A stretch of DNA of 64,000 bases from Aurantibacter_A sp039941195. GTDB taxonomy: Bacteria > Bacteroidota > Bacteroidia > Flavobacteriales > Flavobacteriaceae. The DNA is taken from positions 1 to 64,000 of the forward strand of contig NZ_JBDVFA010000103.1 in assembly GCF_039941195.1 (NCBI RefSeq). Reading direction: 5' to 3'. Positions 1 through 9,557 of this stretch are shown here, one piece after another. Numbering within the stretch: position 1 is the stretch's first letter; every line of letters starts with the position of its first letter. Under the pieces are notes generated by a model that had not been told where the DNA came from, did no database searches, and saw only the letters and a list, made by a program, of their open reading frames with translations. Made by a program: the position numbers and the translations under genes.

Positions 1-147
1 TCCACGATGACAAGCGATAAGAACTTGAAATCCATTTTCATGGATAATCCTCCCGATAAAATCTTTGAATTTCCCATTGCAATACTACACAACAGTGGCG
101 GTAAAAAAAGAACAAACTTGGTCAAAAAATTGCAGTACAACACATAA
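1..147 (+). CDS. 3' end of an unrecognised open frame (partial)
   Basis: Frame 1 is open from the first base to a TAA at 145-147, giving 48 codons that are rich in Lys and Asn and end in KKLQYNT. I do not recognise the sequence. It could be the C-terminus of a gene that starts outside the window, or a chance open frame, since 48 codons is not strong evidence. The opposite strand also holds a short open frame that runs off the window, so the orientation is uncertain. Confidence 0.25.
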   Translation, partial: STMTSDKNLKSIFMDNPPDKIFEFPIAILHNSGGKKRTNLVKKLQYNT

Positions 148-280
148 ATATGTGCATGTTTTGTATACAACACTAAAATACAATTTATTTATAGTAACCC
201 AATATTAATAGGCCCCCAGAAATTTTAAGGGTATTGTTCATTTTGTATATCAATATTGTATATTTAAAAAATGATATACA
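136..280. repeat. Cluster of short palindromes and direct repeats before the integrase
   Basis: Seen directly: a direct repeat TACAACAC at 136-143 and 166-173, an inverted repeat CACATA/TATGTG at 141-154, a 10-bp palindrome TTGTATACAA at 161-170, and an 8-bp inverted repeat TGTATATC (244-251) with GATATACA (273-280). They lie just upstream of a tyrosine recombinase gene. They may be recombinase binding sites, the edge of a decayed mobile element, or AT-rich coincidence. Confidence 0.35.
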
Positions 281-290
281 GAATGATCAT

Positions 291-1358
291 ATGAATTTTA
301 CCCAATATACCTTCACAACAGCAGTTCACCGCAAACAAAATGTAATCTTAATTTATTTTCCGTATAAATTGAGTTTAAAAAATGCGCTACGAGCGCGATT
401 TCCTTCCGTTAAATGGAGTCAAACCAAAAAAGCTTGGTACCTGCCAGACTTGCCGATAATAAGAGAAAAAATTGGCCTAAAAAAGAGCAAACCTACTTCT
501 AAGACGCTTCCAGATTTACACCCAAAAAATATACAGGCCTACCTTGCTATGAACGAACAACTTCAACTTAAGGCCTATAGTGAAAATACAAAACGTATTT
601 ATTTAGCTGAATTCGCTCATCTACTTAAACTGATAAAAGATTATCCTGTTGAAGATTTAACTCCTAAAAAACTTAAGGATTATTTTCTCTATTGTGTAAA
701 TGAGGAACAAATGAGCGAACGAAAAATAAATGGAAAAATTAACGGTATCAAATTCTATTTTGAAAAAGTGTTGCATAAAGAACGTATGTTTTTCGATGTT
801 CCGCGCCCTAAAAAACCGATTACGTTGCCTAAAATGTTGAGTAAGGCAGAAGTAAAAAGACTTTTAAATCAAGTTACCAACCCCAAGCACCTTTTGGCAC
901 TAAAACTGTGTTATGGAATGGGGCTACGTGTTTCTGAGGTGGTAAAATTAAAGATTGAAGATATAGATAGTAGTAGAATGGTCGTTAGGGTAGTTGCTGC
1001 AAAGGGTAAAAAAGACCGCTATGTGCCTTTGCCTAGTAGTTTACTTACAGAACTTCGCGAATATTTTAAGGCATACCACCCAAAAGAATACTTGTTAGAA
1101 GGGCAGTACGGGGGTGCATATTCAAAAGGGTCTGTACAGCAGGTTTTTAAAAGGGCTATGCGAAAGGCACGAATAAATAAGAAAATTGGAGTACACGGTC
1201 TTCGACATAGTTATGCGACACACCTTTTAGAAGCTGGGGCCGATATGCGTTTTATACAAGAATTACTAGGGCATAATTCTATAAAAACCACGCAGATTTA
1301 TACCAAGGTTACTCCACGTAGTCTGGCCAAGATTGCTAGTCCGCTCGATAATTTATAA
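291..1358 (+). CDS. Tyrosine-type recombinase/integrase
   Basis: A 355-residue site-specific recombinase of the XerD/phage-integrase type that breaks and rejoins DNA through a phosphotyrosine intermediate. An extra N-terminal segment (about 1-75) precedes a SAM-like core-binding domain (about 80-165) and the catalytic domain (about 180-350). All catalytic residues are visible: Arg213 in GLRVSEV, Lys239, the HGLRH motif (His302, Arg305), His328 in LGHNS and Tyr337 in TQIY. An in-frame TTG lies further upstream at 234, but the ATG at 291 gives the usual family start. It stands alone: the next gene is a convergent TonB receptor, with no transposase or excisionase beside it. In Bacteroidetes, related integrases often sit in IS91-like or other mobile units, so this may be the remnant of one. 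Catalytic integrity is clear; the element it serves is not. Confidence 0.9.
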   Translation: MNFTQYTFTTAVHRKQNVILIYFPYKLSLKNALRARFPSVKWSQTKKAWYLPDLPIIREKIGLKKSKPTSKTLPDLHPKNIQAYLAMNEQLQLKAYSENTKRIYLAEFAHLLKLIKDYPVEDLTPKKLKDYFLYCVNEEQMSERKINGKINGIKFYFEKVLHKERMFFDVPRPKKPITLPKMLSKAEVKRLLNQVTNPKHLLALKLCYGMGLRVSEVVKLKIEDIDSSRMVVRVVAAKGKKDRYVPLPSSLLTELREYFKAYHPKEYLLEGQYGGAYSKGSVQQVFKRAMRKARINKKIGVHGLRHSYATHLLEAGADMRFIQELLGHNSIKTTQIYTKVTPRSLAKIASPLDNL

Positions 1359-1396
1359 TCTTTCAATAGAGAAACTACTCCTTAAGGACATTTACT

Positions 1397-3868
1397 TTAA
1401 AATTCGCGCTTACCAAATTCACTGTCGATAAACTTCGCTTTGTTTTTACCGTTCTTAAAAGTATAAGCAACATTAAGCAATATCATATCTACTTCGTACA
1501 CATAATTGGTAGTCGTATAAAATTCATTTGGTCGATAAGTGGTTATGCGCTGTTCGTTAGTATCTAACAAGCCCATATCTATATTTTGCCATTGTAAGGT
1601 TGCCGTTAGCCTATCATTTAAAAACGATTTCTGAAAAGTTAAATTCGGAGCATAAAAACGGGAATCTTCACCCTGGGCCGTTATTCTCTCAGACAAATAA
1701 TTAAAAGTAAATTGTAGCGATGCATTTTCCCAAAAATTGTATGTGGAATTTAAATTAATAGAATAGACAGTTGCTTCGGTATTAATTGGTTGATTATCAA
1801 AAGAACCATCAATATTATAATTGTAAATATTGGCTCCTAAAAAATTAGACCAATTTTGCGTAGCTTTTAATTGCGCGCCAACTTCTAATCCGATTGCTTT
1901 TGCCGTACCTACATTCGAATATATTCTGTTTAAAATGGTGTCGTTATAAATAGTATTGACCCGGTTTACCACATTTTTTACATTTCTAAAATAAGCGGTG
2001 GCAAAAATAGAATTTCCACCTTTTAGTTTCTGAGTAATTCCTAATTCTATGAGATCAATAAATTCTGGTTTTAAGGTGGGGTCACCTTGTTCCAAAGTTT
2101 CTGAATGTTCCCGTTCCGGAAACGGATTCATTTTAAAGGTAGGTGTTCGCTCAACCCTTTTACTATACGAAGCCTTTATATTTGCCCTTTCACTTACGGC
2201 ATATTGTAAAGAAGCTGATGGATATATTTTGGTGAAATCGTACGTATATGTAGTGTCTACTGTATTGGCCTTGTCGCGCAACTCTAATGTTCTATTCATA
2301 GCTTCAATACGAGCACCAGCAGCGTAATTCCATTGCTTGCTTTTACCTGAGAATTGGATGTACGCAGAATTTATATTTCGCTTTAAATCTACTTCACTCG
2401 AAAATTCAGGAACGAGTTGAAAAGGATCATTATAGTCTGTTCGTCTTTCATAAACAAAATCGCCAGTGTGATTTAAATTGCGAAACTGATAACCAATTTC
2501 CAAAGTGCCGAAAGTAAAAGGTTTAAAACGATAATCGGCCTGTAGACGCACTCCATTTAAAGGATTGTCATTGGTGTTATATTCATCTTGATATAAAATT
2601 GAACGATCTGGTTCTCCTAAGTTCTGACTAACAGTGGGGCCGCCTAAGAGCGTATATTCATACAAGAAGGAGGTCGATAGTCGTGCATCGTTTTTAAAGA
2701 TATGTTCGTAATCAAAACTACCCAAAGCAAAATCACTTTTTCGTATTCTTAAATTGTGATTATAATATTGAAAAGTGCGAAAGCTATTTACATTATCTGC
2801 TGGGGTTCTTGCATTGTTATTATAATAAACAATATCGGCCAAACGGTCTTTACTACGCTTACCGGCAAAGAAACCTAACGAAAAGGTGTTGGTGCTATCT
2901 GGAGTGAAATCTACCGTTAACCTTCCGTTGTAATTAACTTCGTCAAAACTACGCTCTCCTGTAGATGGAAACTGTGTTATTGTGTCATTAATTATGGTAT
3001 ATACATCACCTTCTCTACGTCCGCCTAAATCATTTCTTTGATAATTAGCACCTAAAGAAATATTCCATTTCTCATTTCTAATATTATAGGTGGCATCTAT
3101 GCCATAACGCTGGTGGTATTTATCGTTATCATAAGTTTCTATTGACGGTAGTCCTCCTTTAATATTTAGTTGTCCGTAAACGCCATCGGTTGCTCCCTTT
3201 TTAGTGATTATATTTATAATGCCAGCTTTGCCTTCGGGGTCATATTTTGCAGATGGTGCAGTAATAACTTCAACACGCTCGATAGCATTGGCTGGCAGTT
3301 GCGCCATTAATGCACTAGTATTTCCTTGGGTAGGTTTGCCATTCAATAAAACCATAAACCCAGAACTACCACGTACACTTATTTCTCCCTGCGCATCGAT
3401 ACTTACTGACGGTAAATTCCGAATGACATCAACACCAGTACCACCTTGTGCATTTTTAAATTTTTGTGCATCAAATACTTGTCGGTCAATTTTGTTAATT
3501 ACGGTGGCACGTTCACCCTTTATAACTACTTCATTTAGCTGATTGCCTAAGGTTAATTGTATGGGTTCTAAATTTTTAACTGTTTTAGTAGTGTAGGTGA
3601 TGTCGCTAATTTTTTTTACGTCATACCCTATAAAAGAGGCTTCTAAATAATAGGTGCCACTTTTTAAATCTTCTATAAGAAATACACCATTTAAATCGGT
3701 AATTACTCCAGTTATTAACGAATTATCGTTCTGATTGAATAATGCCGCTGTTGCGTATTCTAGCGGTATGCCTTGCTCGTCAATAATTTTACCTTTTAGC
3801 TGTGCGTAAGTGCTAAAAGTTGATAATACTATAAACGTATAAATTAATAGTTGTTGGTATTTGGCCAT
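1397..3868 (-). CDS. TonB-dependent receptor, outer-membrane beta-barrel family
   Basis: An 823-residue outer-membrane receptor. A signal peptide (about 1-22) is followed by a carboxypeptidase-regulatory-like beta-sandwich (about 24-105, beginning LKGKIIDEQGIPLEYATA) and a plug domain (about 120-225, with VLLNGKPT and IINIITKKG). The rest is a long barrel of the outer membrane beta-barrel protein type (about 240-823) ending in Phe. Receptors of this kind use TonB energy to import or process substrates at the outer membrane. No SusD-like partner is adjacent, so the substrate cannot be inferred from context. An AraC-type regulator is the next gene upstream on the same strand, about 90 bp away, and could control it. 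The family call is solid; the substrate is unknown. Confidence 0.9.
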   Translation of the reverse strand: MAKYQQLLIYTFIVLSTFSTYAQLKGKIIDEQGIPLEYATAALFNQNDNSLITGVITDLNGVFLIEDLKSGTYYLEASFIGYDVKKISDITYTTKTVKNLEPIQLTLGNQLNEVVIKGERATVINKIDRQVFDAQKFKNAQGGTGVDVIRNLPSVSIDAQGEISVRGSSGFMVLLNGKPTQGNTSALMAQLPANAIERVEVITAPSAKYDPEGKAGIINIITKKGATDGVYGQLNIKGGLPSIETYDNDKYHQRYGIDATYNIRNEKWNISLGANYQRNDLGGRREGDVYTIINDTITQFPSTGERSFDEVNYNGRLTVDFTPDSTNTFSLGFFAGKRSKDRLADIVYYNNNARTPADNVNSFRTFQYYNHNLRIRKSDFALGSFDYEHIFKNDARLSTSFLYEYTLLGGPTVSQNLGEPDRSILYQDEYNTNDNPLNGVRLQADYRFKPFTFGTLEIGYQFRNLNHTGDFVYERRTDYNDPFQLVPEFSSEVDLKRNINSAYIQFSGKSKQWNYAAGARIEAMNRTLELRDKANTVDTTYTYDFTKIYPSASLQYAVSERANIKASYSKRVERTPTFKMNPFPEREHSETLEQGDPTLKPEFIDLIELGITQKLKGGNSIFATAYFRNVKNVVNRVNTIYNDTILNRIYSNVGTAKAIGLEVGAQLKATQNWSNFLGANIYNYNIDGSFDNQPINTEATVYSINLNSTYNFWENASLQFTFNYLSERITAQGEDSRFYAPNLTFQKSFLNDRLTATLQWQNIDMGLLDTNEQRITTYRPNEFYTTTNYVYEVDMILLNVAYTFKNGKNKAKFIDSEFGKREF

Positions 3869-3957
3869 ATATAAAATTGGTTGTTGATACTATGGCGCAA
3901 GTTACTATCAGTAAATAGGGTGTTTTGGTGTATTCTACAATTAAATGGTACTTCTTG

Positions 3958-4782
3958 TTATTTTGATGCTTTTCTAAATTGTAAGGGGGTTAATTGGGTA
4001 TGACGTTTAAAGAATTTGGTGAAGTTAGAATTGTCTTTAAAATTTAAATCATAGGCTATACTGCTTATATTTTTTGAGGTATATAATAATTGCCTTTTTA
4101 TTTCTTTTACTAAATGTTCGGTTATAACACCTGATGCTGTTTTATCGAATATTTTTTGGCATACCGCATTTAAGTTTTGTGCCGATGTGTTTAGCTTATT
4201 GGCATAATAGTCTACACTATTGTTGAGGTCTTCAGATAATAACTCCATAAAACCATGTTCTAAAGTATTGTTTTGATCTTTGGTGATATTTGATACCGCG
4301 ATAATTTTTGACAGCAAGGCTTTTAAACAACTTTCAACAACTTCTTGGTTAATATTTGTTGCTTTCATCTCTAAACACAAGGCCTTAAATAAAATATTTA
4401 TTACCTCGTCGTTATCCGCTATCACTACTTTTTGAAGTGCTTTTAATTCTATCAATTGCATCTGAATTGACTTATCTAAAACATTATCTAAGAAAGATGC
4501 TTTTATAATAATCACATAACCCTCAGGAATAGCATCGATATGCCAATGATGTACCTGATTTTTGTGTATTAAAAAAAGTATCGGTGGTGTTACTGCTAAG
4601 GCTTCTTCATCTACATAATGGAAACCACTGCCTTTGGTAAAATAAGCCAACTCTAAATATTTATTGTGCTTATGGGGTTTTGTGTACCTCTTGTTTACAT
4701 CAAAAGGCTCAACTTTTAAATCATTATAGTTTGCTATTTTGTTGTAAACAGGAATGTCGTCATTAAAATCTCCACTCATCAT
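3958..4782 (-). CDS. AraC-family transcriptional regulator
   Basis: 274 residues: an N-terminal cupin-like ligand domain (about 1-150, with His-rich KPHKHNKYLELA) and a C-terminal double helix-turn-helix (about 175-272). The second HTH has the typical signature ISSIAYDLNFKDNSNFTKFF followed by PLQFRK. It should bind DNA and respond to a small molecule. It is transcribed away from the PhoD-like gene and towards the TonB receptor gene, so either could be a target. The 264-bp divergent region upstream contains a 9-bp inverted repeat, AACCATTCT/AGAATGGTT (4829-4837 and 4956-4964), that might be half-sites. The effector is unknown. Confidence 0.88.
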   Translation of the reverse strand: MMSGDFNDDIPVYNKIANYNDLKVEPFDVNKRYTKPHKHNKYLELAYFTKGSGFHYVDEEALAVTPPILFLIHKNQVHHWHIDAIPEGYVIIIKASFLDNVLDKSIQMQLIELKALQKVVIADNDEVINILFKALCLEMKATNINQEVVESCLKALLSKIIAVSNITKDQNNTLEHGFMELLSEDLNNSVDYYANKLNTSAQNLNAVCQKIFDKTASGVITEHLVKEIKRQLLYTSKNISSIAYDLNFKDNSNFTKFFKRHTQLTPLQFRKASK

Positions 4783-5046
4783 TAAATTCTTGTAGATGCG
4801 AAAATGGAAGTTCAGTAATCATACTTAAAACCATTCTAACAATTGTAAGTTGTTAAATGTAAACTATTCCGTACAATATATTTCGGCCTAATTGTCTTTT
4901 TAAAGTGTAATTTTTAGTTGTAAATAATTTGATTTGTGGTTTTTTTACATTTCTAAGAATGGTTGTCAGAATCAATACTTGTTGTATTTATATTTATTAC
5001 ATTCATACGGCAATTAATCAACCATATTTTAAGTGTAGTTTATCGT

Positions 5047-6522
5047 ATGAAAAGAAGAAAGTTTATTAAAAATACTACAGCAGTATCAACAGCTGCCATT
5101 ATTTTACCAAATTTTGTAAATACCGAATCGGCACCTTTTTTTGGTAACGGAATACACAATGGTTGGGCAGATCAAAATTCGATTGTACTATGGACGCGTT
5201 TAACCGCAAATCCGGAACTCAATTCTAATGGTACTTTGTTTACCGAAATAACGAATGAAGACCATAAAAAATATTCGAAACTAAAAGATGGGGCGTTCTT
5301 AGAAAGTGTGCAGATTCCTAAAAATCTATCACTTAAAGATATGGATGGGGCTTGCCCTGGTAGTGCTGGTGAAGTGCAACTTTCTTATTACCCTGCAGCT
5401 AATATGGCCGCTAAAATCACAGTAGATTGGATGGAGGTAGATGCTACTAAAAACTTTACCAAACAATGGCGCTTGACAGATTTAGAGCCAAATACGAAAT
5501 ATACTGTCGCACTCAGTGCTAGAAAATCAGCTAAACATAGTAAAACCAATACTATATCCGGAACTTTTAATACACCCCCAAGTAACGATGTGCAGCAAAA
5601 AATCTCTTTCGGGATTGTTAGTTGTCACGATTACAATAGAAGGGATAACGAAAAAGGACACCGCATTTATAAAGCGCTAGAAAAAGATAATCCCGATTTT
5701 TTTATTCATACCGGAGATATTGAATATTACGATAAGAAAAACCCCTATGCATTTACCGAAAAATTAATGCGCTTTAAATGGGATCGCATATTTGCACTTC
5801 CCTTTCAAAGAAATTTTTATAGCAACACCACTTCTTATTTCATGAAAGATGATCATGATACCTTAAAGGATGATGCTTTTCCGGGTACTACCTATGGTAC
5901 AGTCTCCTTTGAACGCGGACTGGAGATTTTTGATAACGAACAGTTTCCATCCAACGATAAAACATATAAAACGATTCGTTGGGGTAAAGATTTACAGATT
6001 TGGGTTTTAGAAGGTAGAAATTATCGCAGTAAGAATACTGATCCAGACGGACCGGATAAAGTAATTCTTGGGGAAACACAAAGAGAATGGTTGTTTAAAA
6101 CCATTGACGCCTCTGATGCTACTTTTAAAGTGATTATTTCTGCATCGCCAATTATTGGCCCCGATAGGCCAAAAGGGAAAAATGATAATCATTCCAATAA
6201 AGCCTTCGAACATGAAGGAAATATTATTAGAGATTTCATAAACAAGCATGATAATATTTACATGTGTAATGGCGATCGCCATTGGCAATATGTTAGCCAT
6301 GTAGAAGATTCTAACTTATGGGAATTTTGTACTGGTGCTGGGTCCGATAGTCATGCTGGGGGATGGGAACAAGAGAATGTAAAACCACTGCATCGTTTTC
6401 TTAGAGTTAAAGGGGGATATTTATCTGGTGAGGTTTATCATGAGGATGATAAAGCGAAATTGAAATTTGAGCATAAAGACGTTGATGGTAACGTAATGCA
6501 CCAAGAGATTTTTACACGATAA
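5047..6522 (+). CDS. Alkaline phosphatase D family protein (PhoD-like metallophosphoesterase)
   Basis: A 491-residue exported phosphoesterase. The ATG at 5047 is chosen because it begins a twin-arginine-like signal (MKRRKFIKNTTAVSTAA); the frame extends upstream to a TTG that adds unlikely leader residues. A short fibronectin-like PhoD N-domain (about 40-175) precedes the metallophosphatase domain. Metal-binding motifs are visible: FGIVSCHDY, HTGDIEYYD, MKDDHDTLKDD and CNGDRHWQY. The family hydrolyses phosphodiesters or monoesters in the periplasm or outside the cell, usually with Ca and Fe. It is divergent from the AraC regulator and convergent with a polysaccharide deacetylase gene. The exact substrate cannot be read from the sequence. 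Confidence 0.87.
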   Translation: MKRRKFIKNTTAVSTAAIILPNFVNTESAPFFGNGIHNGWADQNSIVLWTRLTANPELNSNGTLFTEITNEDHKKYSKLKDGAFLESVQIPKNLSLKDMDGACPGSAGEVQLSYYPAANMAAKITVDWMEVDATKNFTKQWRLTDLEPNTKYTVALSARKSAKHSKTNTISGTFNTPPSNDVQQKISFGIVSCHDYNRRDNEKGHRIYKALEKDNPDFFIHTGDIEYYDKKNPYAFTEKLMRFKWDRIFALPFQRNFYSNTTSYFMKDDHDTLKDDAFPGTTYGTVSFERGLEIFDNEQFPSNDKTYKTIRWGKDLQIWVLEGRNYRSKNTDPDGPDKVILGETQREWLFKTIDASDATFKVIISASPIIGPDRPKGKNDNHSNKAFEHEGNIIRDFINKHDNIYMCNGDRHWQYVSHVEDSNLWEFCTGAGSDSHAGGWEQENVKPLHRFLRVKGGYLSGEVYHEDDKAKLKFEHKDVDGNVMHQEIFTR

Positions 6523-6554
6523 TATTTTAGTATGAAAAAAGGACTTGGTAATTT

Positions 6555-7343
6555 TTAATTGCTGAGTTCTTTATTTAAATCTGGCTGAATTAATTCTTTT
6601 GCCTTTTCAATATTTATATAGGAACCTAATTCCCTTAGTGAAATAACTGTAAAGTTGTTCTTTGCTAGATACTGCAAATACTCCTTAAATAATTCGGGTG
6701 GTGTATCTACCCATGGGTGTTCAATATCTGGCACACCATGTAAGGTTAGCACAACAATGTTTCCTGCTTTGGCTTTATTGAGTGCCGACAAAATTTCGGT
6801 CTTATTCTTTGCATTGGTAGCCCAACTGGGAATTAAAAATGGATGATCTTCCAGAGGGTCATAAATCCGACTACCACCAGCACGGGCGAATTGGTATCCG
6901 CGCTCCTCTAAAAACGGCAATACTTCGGCATTTAGACCGTACCCCGGATAGGCAAAATTTGTAGGTTTCACTATACCTAAAGAGTCACATTTATTTTCAA
7001 TATAAGCCAATTCTTTATGAAATTCTTTCGGGGATAATTTCGAAACATTGGCATGCATTTGGGTATGATTGGCAATCTCGAATCCCATTTGGTCCAATGC
7101 CTTTGTCTGTCTCCAATTCATATAAAGCGTACTGTCTTTATAATTCGGTGGAAATTCACAAACAAAAAATGTGGCTCCAAAATTAAACTCTTTTAATAAA
7201 GGTGCAACTACGGAATATTGACTAGCTGGGGCATCATCAAAAGTGAGCACGACCAGTTTTTCTGGTAATGGTTTTTTTACTATTTGAGAAGTGCTAGAAA
7301 AAGTAATAAAGAGAGCAAATAGAAAGTGGCTAATTGGTTTCAT
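6555..7343 (-). CDS. Polysaccharide deacetylase family protein
   Basis: 262 residues from the ATG at 7343 (MKPISHFLF...), which begins a clean signal peptide; 14 further in-frame residues upstream look non-coding. The NodB-type fold is shown by LTFDDAPASQY (metal/catalytic Asp pair near the N-terminus) and ANHTQMHANV (HxxxH metal ligands). Members remove acetyl groups from N- or O-acetylated sugars using a divalent metal. The protein should be periplasmic or outer-surface. It follows the hydrolase lipoprotein gene on the same strand (81 bp) and may be co-transcribed. The substrate is unknown; peptidoglycan, chitin-like or exopolysaccharide are all possible. Confidence 0.85.
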   Translation of the reverse strand: MKPISHFLFALFITFSSTSQIVKKPLPEKLVVLTFDDAPASQYSVVAPLLKEFNFGATFFVCEFPPNYKDSTLYMNWRQTKALDQMGFEIANHTQMHANVSKLSPKEFHKELAYIENKCDSLGIVKPTNFAYPGYGLNAEVLPFLEERGYQFARAGGSRIYDPLEDHPFLIPSWATNAKNKTEILSALNKAKAGNIVVLTLHGVPDIEHPWVDTPPELFKEYLQYLAKNNFTVISLRELGSYINIEKAKELIQPDLNKELSN

Positions 7344-7424
7344 AATAGTTTCAATAATAAAAGTAGGGCAGGAGGAAGGCCTCACTTTTGCTTAGCTTTC
7401 TATACAAAGCTATTACATTCTACT

Positions 7425-8462
7425 TTACAATGTTTTTTTGAAAAAATCGATGGCTAGCTGCAAAGTTTCTTCATGAATGTTTTTTCGATTCACAGTTTCA
7501 TGGTCAACAGCGATTGCTGGTAATATTTCTTTTCCGAATTCGGTAGCTTCATTTAAAAATACATAATGACCAACTTGCGCATTGTATAAATGCAAAGTGC
7601 TCGTATCAATTAAACTATCAAATTTTTCTGCGTTACTTTTAACAGGAGCAGTTGTATCTCCTTTACCAGCTACAATGTATACAGGTGCTGTTATTTTTGC
7701 TGTCTGTGCTTTAGAATGAAATCCGAATCCGATGGCAGGTGCCATTACAAAAAATGATTTTATGCGTTCGTCTTTTACCAAATCTTTATACTGATGGTAA
7801 GAAGCAACAATAAGACTGTCATTTTCAAAGTCTATAACTTCGTCGGTATCCGGAAATTCTGCCGGTAATACCCTGCTTTCATCATTACCATTTTTAGGCA
7901 TACTTCTATCTACATAACCGCCGGCTAATGCAATATTGGTATATCCGCCTAATGAAAAGCCAACACCTCCTATTCTACTAGTATCTATTTGTTTTCCAAA
8001 CTTTGGGTCTTCTAAAACTTGAGTAAGTACATATTGTACATCGATGGCACGTTCCCACCATTTTACAAATTCGCGAGGTATTTTGTTAAAAGTAGAATTG
8101 CCATAATGATCAAGGGAAACCACAATATATCCTTCTTTTACCATTTTTTCGATAAACCATGTCAACGAAAATCTGCTGCCTCCCGTGCCATGAGATACCA
8201 TTAGAAGTGGAAATTTTTCATTCACCATACGCGCATTTGGTATGGTCGGAATAGTTTTGAAAAGTGGTTTGTTTTTTGTTTCAAGAGAAGTATTTGTTAT
8301 GGTATCTAATGTGGGATACCATATTTCTGTAGGAAGCGGTCTATTGCGAGATTCATCGGTATATGTTATCGATTGCTGTCCTACATTATAAGCATTGTTT
8401 TTTGACTCTTGACAAGAAATTAATCCTAATAACAGTATTAGAAATACAGCTGTGTTTTTCAT
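7425..8462 (-). CDS. Alpha/beta-hydrolase lipoprotein (PAF-acetylhydrolase / dienelactone hydrolase-like)
   Basis: 345 residues with a lipoprotein signal (LLLGLISC, lipidated Cys at about 17). The alpha/beta-hydrolase core shows an oxyanion-hole region (MVSHGTGGSRF), the nucleophile elbow GVGFSLGGYTN, an Asp region (YIVAGKGDTTAPV) and a C-terminal His (QVGHYVFL). The arrangement resembles platelet-activating-factor acetylhydrolase isoform II-like bacterial hydrolases, which cleave short-chain esters. It probably faces the periplasm, anchored by lipid. It is followed by the polysaccharide deacetylase gene. The fold is confident; the substrate is not. Confidence 0.82.
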   Translation of the reverse strand: MKNTAVFLILLLGLISCQESKNNAYNVGQQSITYTDESRNRPLPTEIWYPTLDTITNTSLETKNKPLFKTIPTIPNARMVNEKFPLLMVSHGTGGSRFSLTWFIEKMVKEGYIVVSLDHYGNSTFNKIPREFVKWWERAIDVQYVLTQVLEDPKFGKQIDTSRIGGVGFSLGGYTNIALAGGYVDRSMPKNGNDESRVLPAEFPDTDEVIDFENDSLIVASYHQYKDLVKDERIKSFFVMAPAIGFGFHSKAQTAKITAPVYIVAGKGDTTAPVKSNAEKFDSLIDTSTLHLYNAQVGHYVFLNEATEFGKEILPAIAVDHETVNRKNIHEETLQLAIDFFKKTL

Positions 8463-8525
8463 TTATGGTCGTTTTCTATATAGACAAATGAAAAGCGTAA
8501 TTGTTACAATCTTCACTCTTTTTAC

Positions 8526-9485
8526 TTATTTCCAACGGGTTGCACGCCATTCTTTTTGTTCTTCATTGGAAAAAAATGTCCAAGCTACAATGCGACTAGA
8601 TTTGTTACTGGTACCCATAGCAATCGTTTTCACCTCATTGGTGCTTACCTTTTTTAAGGATTTATAAATTCCTCTAAGGTTAGATTCTTTAGATACTAAA
8701 GTTGAAAACCAAAAGATATTTTTTGCAAAGTGCTTGCTTTCATAAACCATGTTTCGAATAAACTGCTGCTCTCCTCCTTCATAAATTAATTCATTGCTAA
8801 TTCCTGCAAAATTGAGTTCTGGATTTTTTACTTTTCTTCCTGATAGATTTTTTATTTTCCGACGCGTTCCTTTTAGAGCCTCTTCAATAGAAGAATGAAA
8901 AGGAGGGTTGCAAATACTTATATCTATTTGCTCTTGTTTATCTATTGCACCTTTAAAAATAGCTCTATAATTTGACTGTAATCGGAGGCTGATTTTATTT
9001 TTAAGAGACGGATTCGTTTCTACAATTTGTTCTGCAATAGCAATTGATTTTGATTCTATATCAGAACCTATAAAATTCCACCCATATTCCGTTACCCCAA
9101 TAATTGGATAAATACAATTTGCTCCAACACCAATATCATAACAAGAAATTTTATCTCCTGTGGGTAACTTTCCAAAATTACTTTCACTTAAAATATCTGC
9201 TAGGTAATGAATGTAATCTGCTCTACCAGGTATCGGTGGACATAAATTTTCATCTGGAAATTCCCAATTTTTTATTCCGTAATAGTGATTTAATATGGCT
9301 TTGTTCAATTGCTTTACTGCAATGGGGTTTGCAAAATCTACAGATGCAATACCTTTTTTATTGGGTTTTAAATAGTGTTTTAATTCAGGAGTTGTCGCTA
9401 CCAATGCCTCTAAATTATACTGTTCTCTGTTTCTGTTACGAGGATGTAATCGTGACTTTACAGGTTTGTTTTTTTCTGAAGACAT
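8526..9485 (-). CDS. rlmF: 23S rRNA (adenine(1618)-N(6))-methyltransferase
   Basis: 319 residues, matching RlmF (YbiN) in length and motifs. The N-terminus (KSRLHPRNRNREQYN) matches the family opening LHPRNxHxxxY. The Rossmann core has a SAM-binding region (CYDIGVGANCIYPIIGV) and the N6-adenine catalytic motif NPPF (ISICNPPFHSS). A lysine/arginine-rich linker follows (GTRRKIKNLSGRK). The enzyme methylates A1618 of 23S rRNA using S-adenosylmethionine in the cytoplasm. It stands alone between the hydrolase and the polysaccharide lyase genes on the same strand. Confidence 0.93.
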   Translation of the reverse strand: MSSEKNKPVKSRLHPRNRNREQYNLEALVATTPELKHYLKPNKKGIASVDFANPIAVKQLNKAILNHYYGIKNWEFPDENLCPPIPGRADYIHYLADILSESNFGKLPTGDKISCYDIGVGANCIYPIIGVTEYGWNFIGSDIESKSIAIAEQIVETNPSLKNKISLRLQSNYRAIFKGAIDKQEQIDISICNPPFHSSIEEALKGTRRKIKNLSGRKVKNPELNFAGISNELIYEGGEQQFIRNMVYESKHFAKNIFWFSTLVSKESNLRGIYKSLKKVSTNEVKTIAMGTSNKSSRIVAWTFFSNEEQKEWRATRWK

Positions 9486-9557
9486 TTTATATCACTTTAA
9501 TTTCTGGATAAATGTTTAACCTGAATTGTTTTTTCATAAATGTATAACAGGTTCTGG

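Noticed and set aside
1..77. Minus-strand frame beginning MGNSKILSGG at the left edge as a transposase start
   Set aside because: It is only about 25 codons long before the window ends, and I could not match it to a transposase family.
2049..2327. 92-codon frame on the plus strand inside the TonB receptor gene
   Set aside because: It is antisense to a well-supported coding sequence and has no protein-like motif.
9507..9553. ATAAATGTWTAAC direct repeats and AACCTG/CAGGTT hairpin between rlmF and the lyase gene
   Set aside because: The stem is six bp with a 24-nt loop and lacks a T-run, so it is not a convincing terminator or operator.
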